From: Apiotrichum sp. Y4204
Taxonomy: Eukaryota; Basidiomycota; Tremellomycetes; Trichosporonales; Trichosporonaceae
Direction: 5' to 3'
Assembly (NCBI GenBank): GCA_025531455.1
Contig: JAMYHL010000029.1
Coordinates: 186,001-250,000, forward strand
DNA: 64,000 nt
Below are positions 1 through 13,434 of this stretch, in pieces; the first letter of the stretch is position 1, and the number at the start of each line of letters is the position of its first letter. The position numbers and the translations under genes were made by a program. Under the pieces are notes generated by a model that saw only the letters and a program-made list of their open reading frames with translations, ran no database searches and was not told the origin of the DNA.

Positions 1-794
1 AGCTCAGTAGCTAAGATACTCTGTAGCGGTCAGCGGATATGATGTGCATGTACTGTATTTCCAGCTTTGAAGCCTTTCGTTGAATCGTTGTGTTGAATTG
101 TGGATGTTGCGGGTGCGTCACGATGGGCATGAGTAGCAAGACGTCGACGGGAGCGTTCTGAAGATCTACGCGATCTGCACTACTGCAGTCTGCGAGTTGT
201 TGTACACGTGTGAATTTTTCCAGCTTGTCATGCTCTGCATGTGCCGTGCATGCTCTGGATTAACTGGATTGCGCCTGTGGCGATAGAATGGGGGGTGCAA
301 AGGGACTTTCAGGCCTGGGTGGCGCGGGATGGATGGGATGGATTTTTTGGCTGGCGGGGAAAAAGGAGCATACACACACCACACAGGCACATGTCGGATG
401 CGCTGTGGCCAACTGGCCACTCAACTTCTACTCAGCTACGTACGCTTGCTCACCCATCCCATTCCATTCCACTTCTCTCCCCTCTCTCCCCCCCATCCTT
501 CTAGATCCCCTCCGCCCCGTTGCCGTCACTCCTCTCACATTTTACTTCTTCTCCACTTCCATCATCCCTCTCCCCTCCCCATTATCACCTCCTTCATTCT
601 CTGCATCATCCTTGCCCCTCTCGTCAGGCGTCACTCGCCGTCCCTCTCACACGCTCGCAGCCTTTCGCTCTGGTAGGCGATTTACCGCTGCCCTCCTCTT
701 GTGTTTGCTTGCACTTGTTTCTCTCAGTGCCGACACTCTCATCACTACTCTATACACCAACATCATCGCCACCACCTCTATTATAATACCCCCA
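1..794. other. Intergenic region upstream of STS1
   Basis: I see no convincing gene here. The last 350 bases are strongly pyrimidine-rich (CT tracts from about 470 to 790), as is common in leaders of this genome. An open frame runs into the STS1 start from 288, but its translation is low-complexity Ser/Pro/Leu and looks like untranslated leader. Confidence 0.6.
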
Positions 795-2039
795 ATGATG
801 GCTCACCCTCTCACCCAACACCCACCCAACATGATTGGCTTTGGCGCTCCGGCCACCACATCGCCGCTCGGTTTTGGTTTCGGCCAGCCGTCTCACCTTG
901 GCGGAGGATTCGGGTCGTCTCCAGGCTTTGGGGCCATGAGCCCGCGCCCGCCCAACATGGCAGGCGTGACAGGGTTTGGATTCGGCTCGTCGCCAGCCCC
1001 CGGTGGGCTCATGTCGCCGCTCAAACGTTTCCCGGTTCGCGTTCCGCCAACGACCCCGACACCTCATTCCTCGTCTCTGAAGCGCTCGCGCAGGGCGTCG
1101 CAGTCGCCTTCCTCTTCGCCTTCCCCACTGGCTTCTCCCTCACTATCCAAACGGCGTGTGGACGGGGACGATGATCTGGAGTCTGACCGTCGCAAAATTG
1201 CTGGAAAGATGAAGAAGCGGATTCGCAAGGAAGGTGACGGAACTGCTGCCGCTTCAACCGAGGCCGATGGACCGGATCTGGGCCTTCTTCTTGGTAGGTG
1301 CCTTACTCCCCAATGATCATGGCTGACAACAGCGTCTCTTCCTTCAACCTCTCACCTGTCCATCCTTCTTGATTTGATCAACGAGAACCCATCTCTCGCA
1401 CCCCGTGTACTTCGCAGCATCCCGCAGCCCCCGTTGGCCAACTGCCTCGAGACCCTCGAGCGTATTGTTCACAAGATTGGCAAGGAGGCGGGATCTTGGG
1501 AGATCCAGGAAGGATATGTCGCGACCCGTCGTTGGAACCGCGTAGGCGAGCAGGTCACCAACTTTACCAAGACCGCCACGACCTACATCAAATTCTTTAC
1601 CGCTCCTCGCGACTCAACTCCTGAGCCCAACACCATCTTTCATCTTCTTCACGCTCTCACATCCCACACCCTCCAGATTCTCGCGCTCGTCCCAGACGAC
1701 ACGCCCCCAAATGCCCGGCCTTTCCTCGACCTCGCCAACCTGATCCTGACCAGCTGGACTTCATGGGTCAGCGCTCTATCTGAGGAGGTGAACAGCCGTG
1801 GTGGCATGTATGCTGCCGGGATGGTGTCTACTTGGGCCGATGGTCTCGATTCGCTGGCTCGCGCGCCGACCGCTCCGTCCCCCTCGACCCCTGTCTCCAC
1901 GCTCGCGTCGTGGGCGTCACCTGTGTCCCTTCCCGCCCGAGCCATTGACAGCCCCCTTGTCAATGGTTTCCGTCAAGCCTTGCAGCCGATCCACGAGCGC
2001 TTTGTGAACGAGCTCGGATGGCTTGTGGCGAACCGGTAG
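795..2039 (+). CDS. STS1: Tethering factor for nuclear proteasome STS1/Cut8
   Basis: Exons 795-1293 and 1333-2039, giving 401 residues; the intron is 39 nt with CTGAC six bases before the acceptor AG. The start is the first of two adjacent ATGs. The N-terminal 100 residues are rich in Gly, Phe, Pro and Ser (repeated GFGFG), followed by a basic stretch with KRSRR and KKRIRKE that can serve as a nuclear localisation signal. The rest is helical and carries the Cut8 pattern, including NENPSLAPRVLRSIP and a long helix ending in TTYIKFF. In yeasts Cut8/Sts1 holds the proteasome at the nuclear membrane and is itself short-lived. The splice junction restores an uninterrupted helix (LLLASLPSTSHLSILLDLI). 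Family assignment rests on recognised sequence pattern and the function is transferred from the family. Confidence 0.85.
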
Positions 2040-2942
2040 AGTTGGATGTCACACAACCCGGCTGCAGGCAGTCACAACAGCGATCGCCCGTCGTCTGCAC
2101 AGTTCATGAGCAAACATTCCATGCTCGGCCAGACCGACAGGCAAACTCGCGCCCTTGTCAAAACCGACCCACGCAACAAAGATAGCATTCACCATCCTCC
2201 CATAAACTCATGTCTCCGCAACGGCCAATTTCATAGATAGCACGAAACCCACATTTTGCCATTCCACTTCCCACCAGATCACAGAATCCCGGCCACACCA
2301 GCAAACAAAACAACACACTCCACAAAACACCTCGTCACCCTCTCAGCACCTTGTTCACTTTGCCTCAATTTCACCCCATTTCCGCGGCCCACGACCCATT
2401 CACAGTACTGTGCACAGTTTTATAAATTATGTTGTTCCATTTTTTTTCGTGCACATTTCAGTATTCTTCGTAGTCTAGATACCACGTCTCTACAGATTGC
2501 TGATAAATGCACTGGCATCGTCATGTCACAGCTGTCTGTAATTGAGGCATGCGATCGAGAGAGGTCGATCGGTGACAGTTCCTGTTGCAGATGGCAGCAG
2601 CGGCGTGCTGTGTCGTTGCAACTCACCTCGACCACAGCTATGAGATCAAGATCGATGCAACCTGAATTTACCGAAGTCGCAACTCTGCAGCATTGCAGCT
2701 CGGTCGACCATGTGGGTCGCTTGCATCGCTTAATCACCCATGTCGGAGACTTTATAGTTCACCCTTTAGCCACCACCTGCTTATCAACAGCCCGCGCTTG
2801 GTCCGTTTCGCATATCGAACCATGCACCGGCTGGCAGTCGGCCCACATTGACCTGTTCCACCGGAACTCCCGAGCTCAACCATGAAACCACCATCGGCAT
2901 TCCCTTCATTTTCCATCCTGAACATTTATCAACAAGCACAAT
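2040..2942. other. Intergenic region between STS1 and the Zn2Cys6 gene
   Basis: This 0.9 kb is AT-richer than the flanking coding DNA. It serves as the 3' flank of STS1 and the promoter of the transcription factor gene. Small open frames on both strands look random. I see no RNA gene. Confidence 0.6.
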
Positions 2943-4997
2943 ATGGCGCGCCGGTCGCCGTCACCGTCAGCGACTAGCGGAACTTCTGGCGTTGCCCCGC
3001 GCAGCGCGAAAAGGCACAAGATCTTTCGCGCATGCGCGACATGCGTCGCGTCCAAGACGCGCTGCGAGGACGTGACTCCCGAGGGGTGTGCGTTGTGCCG
3101 CCGACGCGCGCGCGTATGTTCCCTCGCGGCGATCGCTACAGCCCTCGAAGCCAACGGCGGACCGGTCGGACAGATCGAGACGCGCCCGGGGCTCAACTCT
3201 CGCGGCGCGAGCTTTGGCCCCAGCGCGACACCCAACGGCGCCCACCCCAATTCGTACGATAGCGGCACTGAATGGCATACCCCGCCAGTGGGCGGAGAGG
3301 TAGAAATGCTGAGGAAACGGCTTGCAGAGACGGAACGGCGGGTCGCGCACACCGAGGCGGCGCTCGCGGAGGTCGAAGCTCGGCTGCGGCGAGAGGATTA
3401 CATCCATCACGGGGACGGAGGACCCCGTCCGTCCGGTGACTCCCCAGCCGGTGGGGAGACGGTGCAGCTCGCGGGGCCACTGCGCTTTGCGACCATCATG
3501 CTGTACCGGCTAGACGAGTCCATGTTCTCGGTAGGGAGCACGCGCGCGTATCCCGACCCGGTGCTGCGGGGGATCGTGCCCGCTTCGCACGTCGAGCTTG
3601 CATGGCACGGCTTCAAGGCGCGCATCTCGGCGCTCCTCCCGCTCCCACCGTTCCTCGCCGTCTCGACTCCGGTGCCCGCGCACGGCTTCGTCGTCCTCGC
3701 GGCCCTGTACCACGTTCCGTCACAGTACTCACGGGCACTCGAGCCGCTGCTGAATGAGAGCGTGCTCCTCGCCATGTCGGGCGCCACGAGCGTCGAGGTC
3801 ATCCTCGCCCTCCTGATTCTCTCGCTGGCGCCGATGCAGCCCGAGCTAGAGGAGGACACGCCGAGCGTCGCGCCAGTCCTCCCGAGTGCGTTTCGCCTTA
3901 TTTCGCTCGCGTACCATATGGGCCAGGGGCTGGGATTCGATGCCATGGCCGAGGCCGCGCTCGAGCGCGGGCTCGGGCTCAACGTCGAGCACAACGGCGA
4001 GCAGCTATGGAACCTCCAGCTGTGGGCCGCGATCGTGAACCGCTTCTGCCTCCTGTCCCTCATGCACGGTCAGAGCACGGCGCTGCCCCCGCGTGTCGCC
4101 GACCGCCTCCCCGTCCTAACCCGCGACTCGGTTGAAATGTGTAACCGCCATCTGCGTGCCGAAGCCTCCGTCATCGCCATGTTTGAGCCCGTTGCGCGCT
4201 GCCTGTGTGCGCTCGAGCACGCTAACAACTATGATCTTGAGAGTCTGCACAGGCTCCCGGACGTGTGGGGCCGTGCCACCGACCAGGTCAAGCACTTTCT
4301 CTGCGACGACCGCCAACCTCGTGAGTGATGACTGGTCGATAAGCAGCAAACAGTCTCTCATTAACATCCCCACTGACATCCAGCACCGGTCCAGCGCGAC
4401 GCGCTCACGGCCGAGTTTGCGTTTGGGCTTCGCTTCGCGTCTCTGACGACGTGGATTCCTTCGCCGTTGCGTGAAGCGCGCGAGGTTGTCCTGCCGTGCC
4501 TTTCAAACTTCCCAGCCATCATGACGCAGATGCTCGAGATGGTCTCCACCGCCACCGACATTGCCACATTCCCGAGCTACGCCGTCATGGTCGCGTGCGC
4601 CGCGCTCCTGTGCTTCCGCCGCGCAGTGCAGTTTGTCCGCCTCGCATACAGCCAGACGTCGCTCATCGACTCTAGGCGCCTCGATGACGCGGAGCGCCGC
4701 CTTATGACCATGGGCCGCATGCCGCGGTTCCTCCTCACCGAGGCGAAACGCATCTACACCGAAATCACCTATTCACCGTCGTGGGAAGGTGCCGCGCCGC
4801 CCGTGGTCCACAATGCGCTGCAAATCAATCACTCCCAGCACTGCAACCCTCACAGCGAACCCCAATCCGCGGGACCACCACCCGTCGCCCCGCAGGACCC
4901 GCTCACGAACATTGATTTTGACATTATGAACTGGGACCTCTCGTTCCTGTACCCCGACTTTGCGGCGCTCTCGAGCATGGGGAATCAGATGAGATAG
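2943..4997 (+). CDS. Zn2Cys6 fungal transcription factor
   Basis: Exons 2943-4320 and 4384-4997 (63-nt intron), 663 residues. A complete binuclear zinc cluster lies at about residues 30-54, with six cysteines spaced C-x2-C-x6-C-x7-C-x2-C-x6-C, preceded by a basic KRHK. A short linker leads to a coiled coil at about 120-150 (LRKRLAETERRVAHTEAALA), the usual dimerisation element. The remainder resembles the fungal-specific regulatory (middle homology) domain, including a helical stretch with LISLAYHMGQGLGFD. Such proteins bind CGG half-sites as dimers and regulate metabolic or stress genes. The target is not evident, because the neighbours are housekeeping genes and do not form a pathway cluster. 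The acidic/aromatic tail (DFDIMNWDLSFLYPDF) could be an activation domain; that is inference. Confidence 0.88.
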
Positions 4998-7900
4998 TGG
5001 CAGATAATAGGCAGCCGCATGTGCTGTGGCATCAGATTGTGATAGTGGTATATAGAGCTACGTGGTTGTAACATTAATATGAACAGCTGGAGCATACCAT
5101 TTACCCGGCAGTCAGCGAACAGAAACCCCTGGTGTCTGATCGTCGGATCTGCGGCTTTCTCTAACGTCGAGACCAGGGGTATGGAGCGCGCCGCGCCAAA
5201 TCGCCCACCACATGTATCAGATATCAGAAGCCTAGTTCTGGAAAAGACTTTTGGTCAACAATTCAACGGATTGAGGGATCAGCAGGTCAACCATCAGCGC
5301 ACCGACGATCGACGATCAGCGATCAACGGATCGGGGGCATAGAAGATAGCCGGATTGTCAGGTTCGATCGCCATCGGATATGCCCGTCCCAGACACTCGG
5401 AATCTGTAGCTCTATAGCTCTTCTAAGGAAGAAATCGAACTAATGAGGCACAACCTCCGAGACCGCACTCCACGCAGCTATTGCGAGTATCTCGCGTGGC
5501 ACATGTGGCGCGATCCGATCTTGGCGCGCCGCGGCGACCGTCCGCGGTTCTCGGCTCCATGGCCGTGCGCCCTTCGAGGTGAGATCTGCCAGTTGTGATC
5601 GCCGAAGGGAGAGGGAGATGGGTGACTTTGTGGGGATGTGGCATTTGGCTCTGGGGTGGGATCCCACTGAAATCGTATTGATAGATAGTCGAGTGGCTCA
5701 CAGGTGCACACGTTGAGAGCTCTTGCGATGCCTGTTTCGCAGCCTGCCTCGCTGACTCTCACTCGTGTCGTTTCCACGGCCCCAGTCTTGGATCTTGAAC
5801 TGACGCACAATGAGCTTATGGTGTTTGATTCGCAATGTGAGTCATGGGGAAGAGTGGGAAGTGTCAGGAGTGGTGGCGCGTGGCAGCATTGGTTCGAGCG
5901 CCAAGCCAAGAATGAGCGAGGGCAACAGCGGTCGAGGGTACGAGAGTGGGCTGCGGACATGCACAATATTGTCCGAAGTGGAACACATACTCTATGAGAA
6001 CATAGTACGGCTGTTGCGTCGCAGGACGGGCATGACAACATCTTCAGCGTCGGCGACCCTGCGACCCCGCGGCCCCGCGACCTCGCTGGCGCGATCGGGC
6101 ATGTTTCACCCACTGGTGCGCACGCTGGATGCTGGATGGAGCGCGTATGTAATGATGGGCAACCCCTTTCCCTACAAAGTTCCGAATGCCGTTTATGGAA
6201 CACACACACACCACTATTCATGACGCGCGGCTGTATAGGGTTTAGTCCTGCTGCGTGCGCGCGATGCGTAATAATAGCGTGTACAACGACTGGGGTATAA
6301 GAAGTTCCAGAGCGAGCTCGTTTCACGCTTTGCAGTTTGGGGGTGCTCGTCTTGCGCGTCTTGCTTGTGGCTTCTGCGCTTTTGACTGTGCTTCGCTACG
6401 GGTTGACATCATGTACGACATGATTCAGGAGCACGAGCCGTGCGGCCCTAGCGCTCCGGATCCCGTGCCGGACCCGTACCTTGTGGCAGCGCAGCGGTCC
6501 GGCCATCAGAGCGGAGCGAGGCAGATCGCCAGAGGACGATGGGAGGAACGTGATACCCTCTGTGTGTGTGTGTGCCACACTCGTACGATGATCCTTATGA
6601 TCGTGTCCTTTGGACAACCCAATTCTACTGCTGCTCGTGCCACGACGCACCTCCCCCTCCTCCCCTACCCCCAATGATCCAATAATGAACCCATATGGCA
6701 TCCCCCATCCTGGTCATCAGTGGCGCGGTTACAACCCTGCTGCGAGCAGTGCATACTGAAGTGCAAGCCCACTCGCCCACATCGGGGGTGGGATGATGCA
6801 GGGACATCGGACGACGTGACGATGAAAGACAGGTCACAAGGTCTGACGTCTTGCGGCGGCGCTGCGCGCTACACGCTGAACAGCTAGTGCACGCTGCGCG
6901 CTCCTTAGATCCTGTGAGCACATCAAGTCCGGTCGGAGGTCTGAGGGGTCGTGCGGTGACCACCAAGCGACAATGATATCCGACAGAGCAGACAGTGCGC
7001 GCCATACAAGTGCATGCATCGGCCATCTCGATCTCTTTAGCCACCACCATTACCTTTGTCTTCACTAACGCTTCTGGTCGCCGTGCTCAACGCTGCTGAA
7101 CCTCGTTTGGCCCATCGTCTCATCTCCACCACCCACTTCAGGGCCGCACTGTCGAATATTATCACCTATTTTCTGGGTATTTTCATTATTATCATTTTTC
7201 GTTACCGGGCCAATTTTTGGTCCTCGATCTCTTGTCGCGTGAACGCGTAACACCTTCGGCAGGCGACATCAGTCACTCTCCTCAAAGCATAGGAACGGCC
7301 GGATAGGACAAGCAAGGCTTGCTGTTGATCATCAGCCAGTAGCTACCATTGTCTGCTGGAGTAAGCCCCCTCGACTTGTCCGTGCATCTCTGTTGTCGCT
7401 CGTCGCTTCGTTTTGCATGGATTATGAGGATCGCCCAGTTGTTTTGGATACCTGCCAAGAGTAACCACTGAAATTATTCCACACGCTTTCTTCCCTCTCA
7501 CCTGTGCGCCCTGCTCCCTCTTCTCCCCCCCTGGCGGCACTTCTTGTCCCTGGCCAGCCAGCTCTCTACCCCCAATTCTGCAGATTGCACGCGCGTATTG
7601 CTGCCAGCCGCGGCGCGCCAACAGCAAACGCACTCTACTCCCGGTTACAGCCAGGCCCTCGAGCGATCCACTGCTGCCCCTGGGGCTCACCCACACGCAT
7701 ATCTCGCGGTAGAGGGAAAAAAAAAAAAGGAGGAAAAAAAATCAAACCAAATCTCCGCTGCTCGCCCGCTCGTGCCTCTTGCCTCTGGTCCTTCGCCTTT
7801 CTCCGGCCATACATACTCCTACCCTCCTCCTCCACCACACACACACTGATTTTTCGCTGGGCTGAACCTCTCTGCCCGCGCAAGTCGCACTAGACCCCCA

Positions 7901-8386
7901 CCACACAGCTCACAGGCCACAGGCCATTTGTTCTCCCCAATCCAAACCGCCGCCAGGTGATCCGACAACCCTGGCCAGTCGCGCGTGTGTGCTCTCGACG
8001 AGCTGGCAGGCCACACCACCACCCACCCCCCTCTTCGCTTTCTTTCTTACACCGTGCATCTATTCAATCTGCGTCGACAATTGCTGCAGCAGAGAGGTCT
8101 CCCCGTCGCTCACGCAACCTCTCTCCTCCCTCCCTCCCCGCTTCGACGGACTCTGGCCCTCAACGGTCATCTCAGTCGGACGCCGCCAGCGACATCCTCC
8201 CCGCCAGCAACGCCAGCGCCGCATCGTACCACACGAGCTCCACCGCACACGGCGTTATCTGCTGCTGGGTCCACCGCAGTTTGTGATAAGCAGCTCGCTT
8301 CTGCTGTTGCACACGCCGCTGCACCTCCCGCCGCGTCCCGCTCTGCCGTGCATTCTGCAAAGGCTCTGAGACGCTCTCTTGAGACC
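4998..8386. other. Long intergenic region upstream of HMG1
   Basis: No protein family is recognisable over 3.4 kb. The longest open frame (5478-6326, minus strand, 282 codons) is Cys/Arg/Ser-rich and looks like an open frame by chance. From about 7495 to 8386 the plus strand is rich in CT and CA tracts with poly(A) runs near 7720-7745, resembling a long pyrimidine-rich promoter and leader of HMG1. Around 5270-5330 there are short GATC-containing near-repeats. A noncoding transcript or a very divergent gene cannot be excluded. Confidence 0.5.
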
Positions 8387-11300
8387 ATGTTCCGCTCAAC
8401 CGCCCGCTCTGCGCTCAAGGCGCTCTCGAGCCTCGCCTCGAGCGCTCCCATCGAGGTCATCACCGCCACATTCATTATCGTCACCCTTGTCTACTTCCAG
8501 TTGCTTCACGCTATCAAGGGCTCCGAGTTGTGAGTATACAGAGCGCCTTCGCTGCGTTGATCGAGGTGGATCGTGGAAAAAATATCGAGCCAAGGCACAT
8601 GGACCCATGTCTATCGCCTGGCTCTGAGCGCAGATTCTCAGACCTCGAGCAACTGGTATCAGCTGTGCAACGTCTAGCGCTCGCATCATGGTTTCATGGT
8701 TGCGGCTCGTGCTTTCCGAATCATGGGCGACATCCAGTCCTTTGCGGCGCGTTTGTTGCTGTTTCCGTCGATAATTTCCCTCCACATCGAACGATGGTAC
8801 CTTGGATCTTGCCACTGCCCCACATTGCCGTTGCTCTACTATGTCGAGTACTGACACCCAGCTTTTCCACACTCCCGACCCCCGCACCCCTCTCCCGCCC
8901 CGTCCACCTCGTTCGCCTTGCAAACAGTGCGGCCAAGCCCGCCGAGTCGCAGGCTGCTCATGCCTCGTACGCGCACAGCCCTCTCTTTACTCCGTCCAAT
9001 GACAACTGGGTGCCCCTCTCGGCCTCCGAGTTCAAAGGTGCGGTCGAGGCAAACGCTCTCGAGGGTGGCTACGTCGTACCCGTCGAGACTGGCGGCAACA
9101 AGAAGGGAAACAAGGCGACCATTGTCCTTGTCAAGCAGCTGACCGTCTCGCACGAGAACGCCGACAGTGCAGCTCTCAGCGCATGGCGCGAGTGGCTCCT
9201 GACCGACGTTGGCATCACGTTTGGCGACAAGAAGTACACCTACGCTGATGTTTGCTTTGGTCCCAACTGTGCCACCTCGGATGCCCCGCAGTTTGAGGCC
9301 CACCCGCTTCACTCGGGACAGGACACCATCAACCTTGTGCTCCGCGCACCGGCCCCCGACACGCCGTCGCTTGCGTACGTCAACGAGCTCGCGCGTCTTC
9401 CTTCGTTCACTGCCCCCGGCACCAACATGACTTTCCGTGCCCAAGCTGCCTCTTCCTCCGAGACTCCTAGCTGGAACCTGCTCCCCGCCATCGACGCGCA
9501 GCTCTTCACCGGTCTCGGCGAGACCAAGGCTGCCGTCCAGGCTGAGCCGAACCGCATTCTTCGTCAGATCCGCTGGTTCGCTTATGCGGCTCGTGTCCTT
9601 GTCGTGCGACTTTACACTCTTCTCAAGAACGCCGACTCTGCCGACATTTTCGTCGTCCTTCTGGGCTACATTTTCATGCACATTTCATTCGTTCGGCTCT
9701 TCGTCAACATGCGCAATCTCGGATCCAACTTCTGGATGGGTGAGTGTTTTACATCGTGTGTCGTGGTTGGTGTGTGTGTGTTGGCTGGCTGGATGTCTCA
9801 GCCACGACGTCTTCGATTTCTGGATCATCGTTGTCCGGATCGCCGTACCACGCGCCATCGCGCGTGTGCACGATTTTTATTGTCCTAACATCAGCTCTTG
9901 CAACTCTCGTTTCCTCTACATTCGCCTTCCTCGTTGCCCTGCTCTGCGCATACCTGCTCAACGTGCCCGTCGATCCCATCATCCTGTCCGAGGCCGTTCC
10001 TTTCCTTGTAATTCTCGTCGGCTTTGACAAGCCGTTCCGCCTTGCCCGCGCCGTGTTCGAACACCCTGATATTTCCCCCGTCCCCGCGTCGCCCGAGCTG
10101 GCTCCCTTCGACAACTTTGAGGACGAGCCCAACGTGGCCCAACTCGACCTCGGTGCTCTCCACCGCGAGCTCGCCCCTCTTGAGCGTCTCCAGAAGCTCG
10201 CTGACGGCAAGGGCATCCGTTGGGTGGCTCCTGTTGCCGCCAAGAACATTGTTGGTGACGCTGTTAGCCAGGTTGGCGTTGGCATTGTTCGCGACTACGC
10301 GTTGGAGATCATTGTGCTTTCTATGGGGGCCGCCACCGGCATTGGCGGCCTGAGGCAGTTTTGCTACCTCGCCGCCATCCTGATGGCGGCCGATTGCCTG
10401 TTCCTCTTCACCTTCTTCTCTGCTATCCTCAGCGTTATGGTTGAGGTCCACCGCATCAAGCTCATCCGCGGCAATCGCACCGCGAAGCGCGCTCTCAAGC
10501 GCAATGCTTCGTCAATGTCGCTCTCTGCCATGAGCCCGGACGCTTCCACCCCTGGCGACTCGCCTGACACCTCGAAGATCAACTTTGCAAAGGACGCCCC
10601 GCAGATCGAAGGACAGCCGGGAAACTCTGTGGCCCGTCTCAAGCTCGTCCTGCTCATCACTTTTGTTGTCCTCCACGTGCTCAACCTCTGCACCACCCTC
10701 ACTGAGCAGACCGTACTGAAGCGTCACCACGTTCGCTCGTCTCCGTCCCCGCGTGCCGACACCCAGTCGACCAACCTCGCCCCCATCCTTGAGTCTCTCT
10801 ACAAGATGCAGCCTCCCAACACCGACATGATAGTGCAGATCGTCACCCCGACTCACGTTGTCATGGCCCTCGGAAACATGTCTTCTTCGTCCCGCAGCGA
10901 GCGCATCGACAACTTCATGTCTGAGTGGACCACCGTCGTCGGTGACCCCATCCTTTCCAAGTGGATCGTCGTCGTTCTTGGCATCAGCATTTTCCTCAAC
11001 GGCTACCTCCTCAAGGGAATTGCTTCCAACTCGATTGGTGGCGCGGGCCCGGTCGCCGCTGCTGCCCAGGCTCTGGTCTCGGTGTTTGAGGCCGCCGACC
11101 TCCCCCGCCGTCGCCAACGCTCACCGTCTGTTCTGGAGCGCCACAGGGTCGAGCGCACGAAGCAAGGCCGGTTCCAGCTTGGCGGCGACCAGAACTCGAC
11201 TTCTGAGGGCGACAAGACCCCCAAAGGTCCGAAACGCACGGCAGTGTCTCAGCCCAACGGTCATGTGAATGGCTACCCCAACGGCATTGCCAACGGACAC

Positions 11301-12896
11301 GCAAACGGTGTTTCGCCTGCTGCTCCCTCCGTGCCTGTTATCGCTCCGCCTATTGTGACCCGCGACCCTCTGCCCCCCTCGGCCGAGCCCACGTACCCCT
11401 CGTCTGACGAGCCTCTCCGCTCGCTTGAGGAGTGCGTCGAGATCTTTGCTGGTGGTGTCGGTGCCAACAACTTGTCGGACGAGGAGGTGATCCTTCTTGT
11501 CCAGAAGGGCAAGATTGCGCCGTACGCTCTGGAAAAGTCGCTCAAGAACCTGGACCGCGCCGTTCGCGTCCGTCGCGCTGTTGTTTCCCGCTCGTCGATG
11601 ACCAAGACGCTCGAATCGTCGCTCCTTCCCCAGAACGACTACGATTACAAGCAGATCATTGGCGCATGCTGCGAGAACGTCATTGGCTACATGCCCATCC
11701 CCGTTGGTATTGCTGGCCCGCTCAATGTCGATGGCCAGCTTCTTCACATCCCGATGGCCACCACCGAGGGCACTCTCGTTGCGTCTACCTCGCGTGGTTG
11801 CAAGGCTCTTAACGCCGGTGGTGGTGTTACCACCGTCCTTACCCAGGATGCCATGACTCGTGGTCCCGCTATCGACTTCCCCAGTGTCCGTATGGCTGCC
11901 GACGCCCGCGCCTGGATCGAGTCGGAGGAGGGCTTTGGCATTCTCCGTGACGCTTTCAACTCGACTTCCCGTTTCGCCCGTCTGCAGCGCCTGGAGTGCG
12001 GCAGCGCCGGTCGCACGCTCTACGTTCGTTTCGCTACCTCGACCGGTGACGCCATGGGTATGAACATGATCTCCAAGGGTACGGAGAAGGCTCTGGAGCG
12101 TCTCCAGACCCAGTTCCCTGACATGGATGTTCTCGCGCTGTCGGGCAACTACTGCACGGACAAGAAGCCCGCCGCGATCAACTGGATCGAGGGTCGTGGC
12201 AAGTCGGTCGTGGCCGAGGGTATTGTTCCCGGATCGGTCGTCAGCTCTGTTCTCAAGACCACCGTCAAGGAGCTCGTCAACCTCAACACCAAGAAGAACC
12301 TCATTGGTTCCGCCATGGCAGGATCTGTTGGTGGCTTCAACGCACATGCTGCCAACATTCTCACTGCCATGTACCTCGCCACTGGTCAGGACCCCGCGCA
12401 GAACGTCGAGTCTTCCATGTGCATGACCCTCATGGAGCCGATCAACAACGGCGAGGACCTTCTCATTACTTGCTCGATGCCCTCGATCGAAGTCGGAACC
12501 GTCGGCGGCGGCACCATCCTCTCTCCCCAGCGCGCCATGCTGGACATGCTTGGTATCGCCGGTGCCCACCCCACTACCCCTGGCGCCAACGCCCAGCGTC
12601 TCGCCCGTGTCATCTGTGCGGCAGTTATGGCCGGTGAGCTCTCGCTCATGTCGGCTCTGGCTGCTGGTCACCTTATCCAGGCCCACATGAAGCACAACCG
12701 CTCGGTGCCCGCGACTCCTGGAAGCCTGACGCCTGCGCCCTTCCCCGCCGGCATGACCCCGTTCCGCGAAGAGAAGCTCATCAAGGGTACATTGCTCAAC
12801 GCATCCGCGAAGGCAGACCGAAGTGGCGGTTCCCTGAGCCCCCTCTCCGCAAAGACATCGCCGAGCAAGCTCAAGGAGTCGTGGCCGGGGCAGTAG
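8387..12896 (+). CDS. HMG1: HMG-CoA reductase with sterol-sensing domain
   Basis: Exons 8387-8529, 8862-9739 and 9895-12896 (introns 332 and 155 nt), 1340 residues. It makes mevalonate from HMG-CoA and NADPH at the ER membrane, the committed step of sterol synthesis. An N-terminal membrane segment (about 20-45) is followed by a lumenal domain. The multi-spanning sterol-sensing region begins near residue 310, and the second splice restores its [15 protein letters not shown] stretch. A Ser-rich and NG-rich linker follows, then the catalytic domain from about 900. There [10 protein letters not shown], the catalytic Glu in [18 protein letters not shown], the glycine motif GTVGGGT and the catalytic His in AAGHL are all present. 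The C terminus carries a Ser/Pro-rich tail. The linker contains repeats such as NGHANG that also occur in ERG1 of this window. The long first intron may hold regulatory sequence; that is inference. Confidence 0.96.
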
Positions 12897-13434
12897 TGTG
12901 GGAGGCGGTGATCATGGAGAAAACGGACAGTGTGTCTGTCTGCATGCTGTTTGTTGTTACTACTCCTGGGACAGAGAGGTGCGGTGAGCCAAGCGCTGGC
13001 AGCCATACCCTCGCCAGTTAATCATTTCAAATCCGAAACAAAATCAGTTAGATAGGCATTGCATTGGATACCTCGAGCATTGTGCATACAGTGTTGCAGT
13101 TGCAGATACGATACTGGCACGCGCCTGAATCGTTCGTTTGCCAAAGGAAGTGGTGGATCGGTTGATAGCGGGGCAGTGGGGAAGGATTGACTTAGCATGA
13201 CAGCTATGACAGGTTGACAGAAAAGGCACACGTGGTCATGGATGACCATTTGATCGGCACACGACACCAACCTCTTGATCCCAGACGTCATCGGTCGAAT
13301 CCGAGCAACCATTATTGCGACTTGACCATTTCTTCGCTAACATCGTTAGGCAATCAATTGCAGACATGATACATTAATGGGAACAGGAGTACTGGAATTA
13401 CACAATCTCCCTCTGACATCTGGAACTGACCGGG
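12897..13434. other. Intergenic region between HMG1 and the hydrolase gene
   Basis: About 540 bases holding the 3' flank of HMG1 and the short upstream region of the next gene. I see no gene or strong repeat. Confidence 0.55.

Noticed and set aside
5478..6326. 282-codon minus-strand open frame in the gap before HMG1
   Set aside because: Composition is Cys/Arg/Ser/His-rich as expected from random GC-rich DNA; no motif, no plausible introns, poor codon use.
11121..12695. 524-codon minus-strand open frame
   Set aside because: Antisense to the HMG-CoA reductase catalytic domain; no family pattern.
13280..13310. tRNA-like GGTCGAATCC word
   Set aside because: Lacks the second T in the T loop and no acceptor or anticodon stem can be formed around it.
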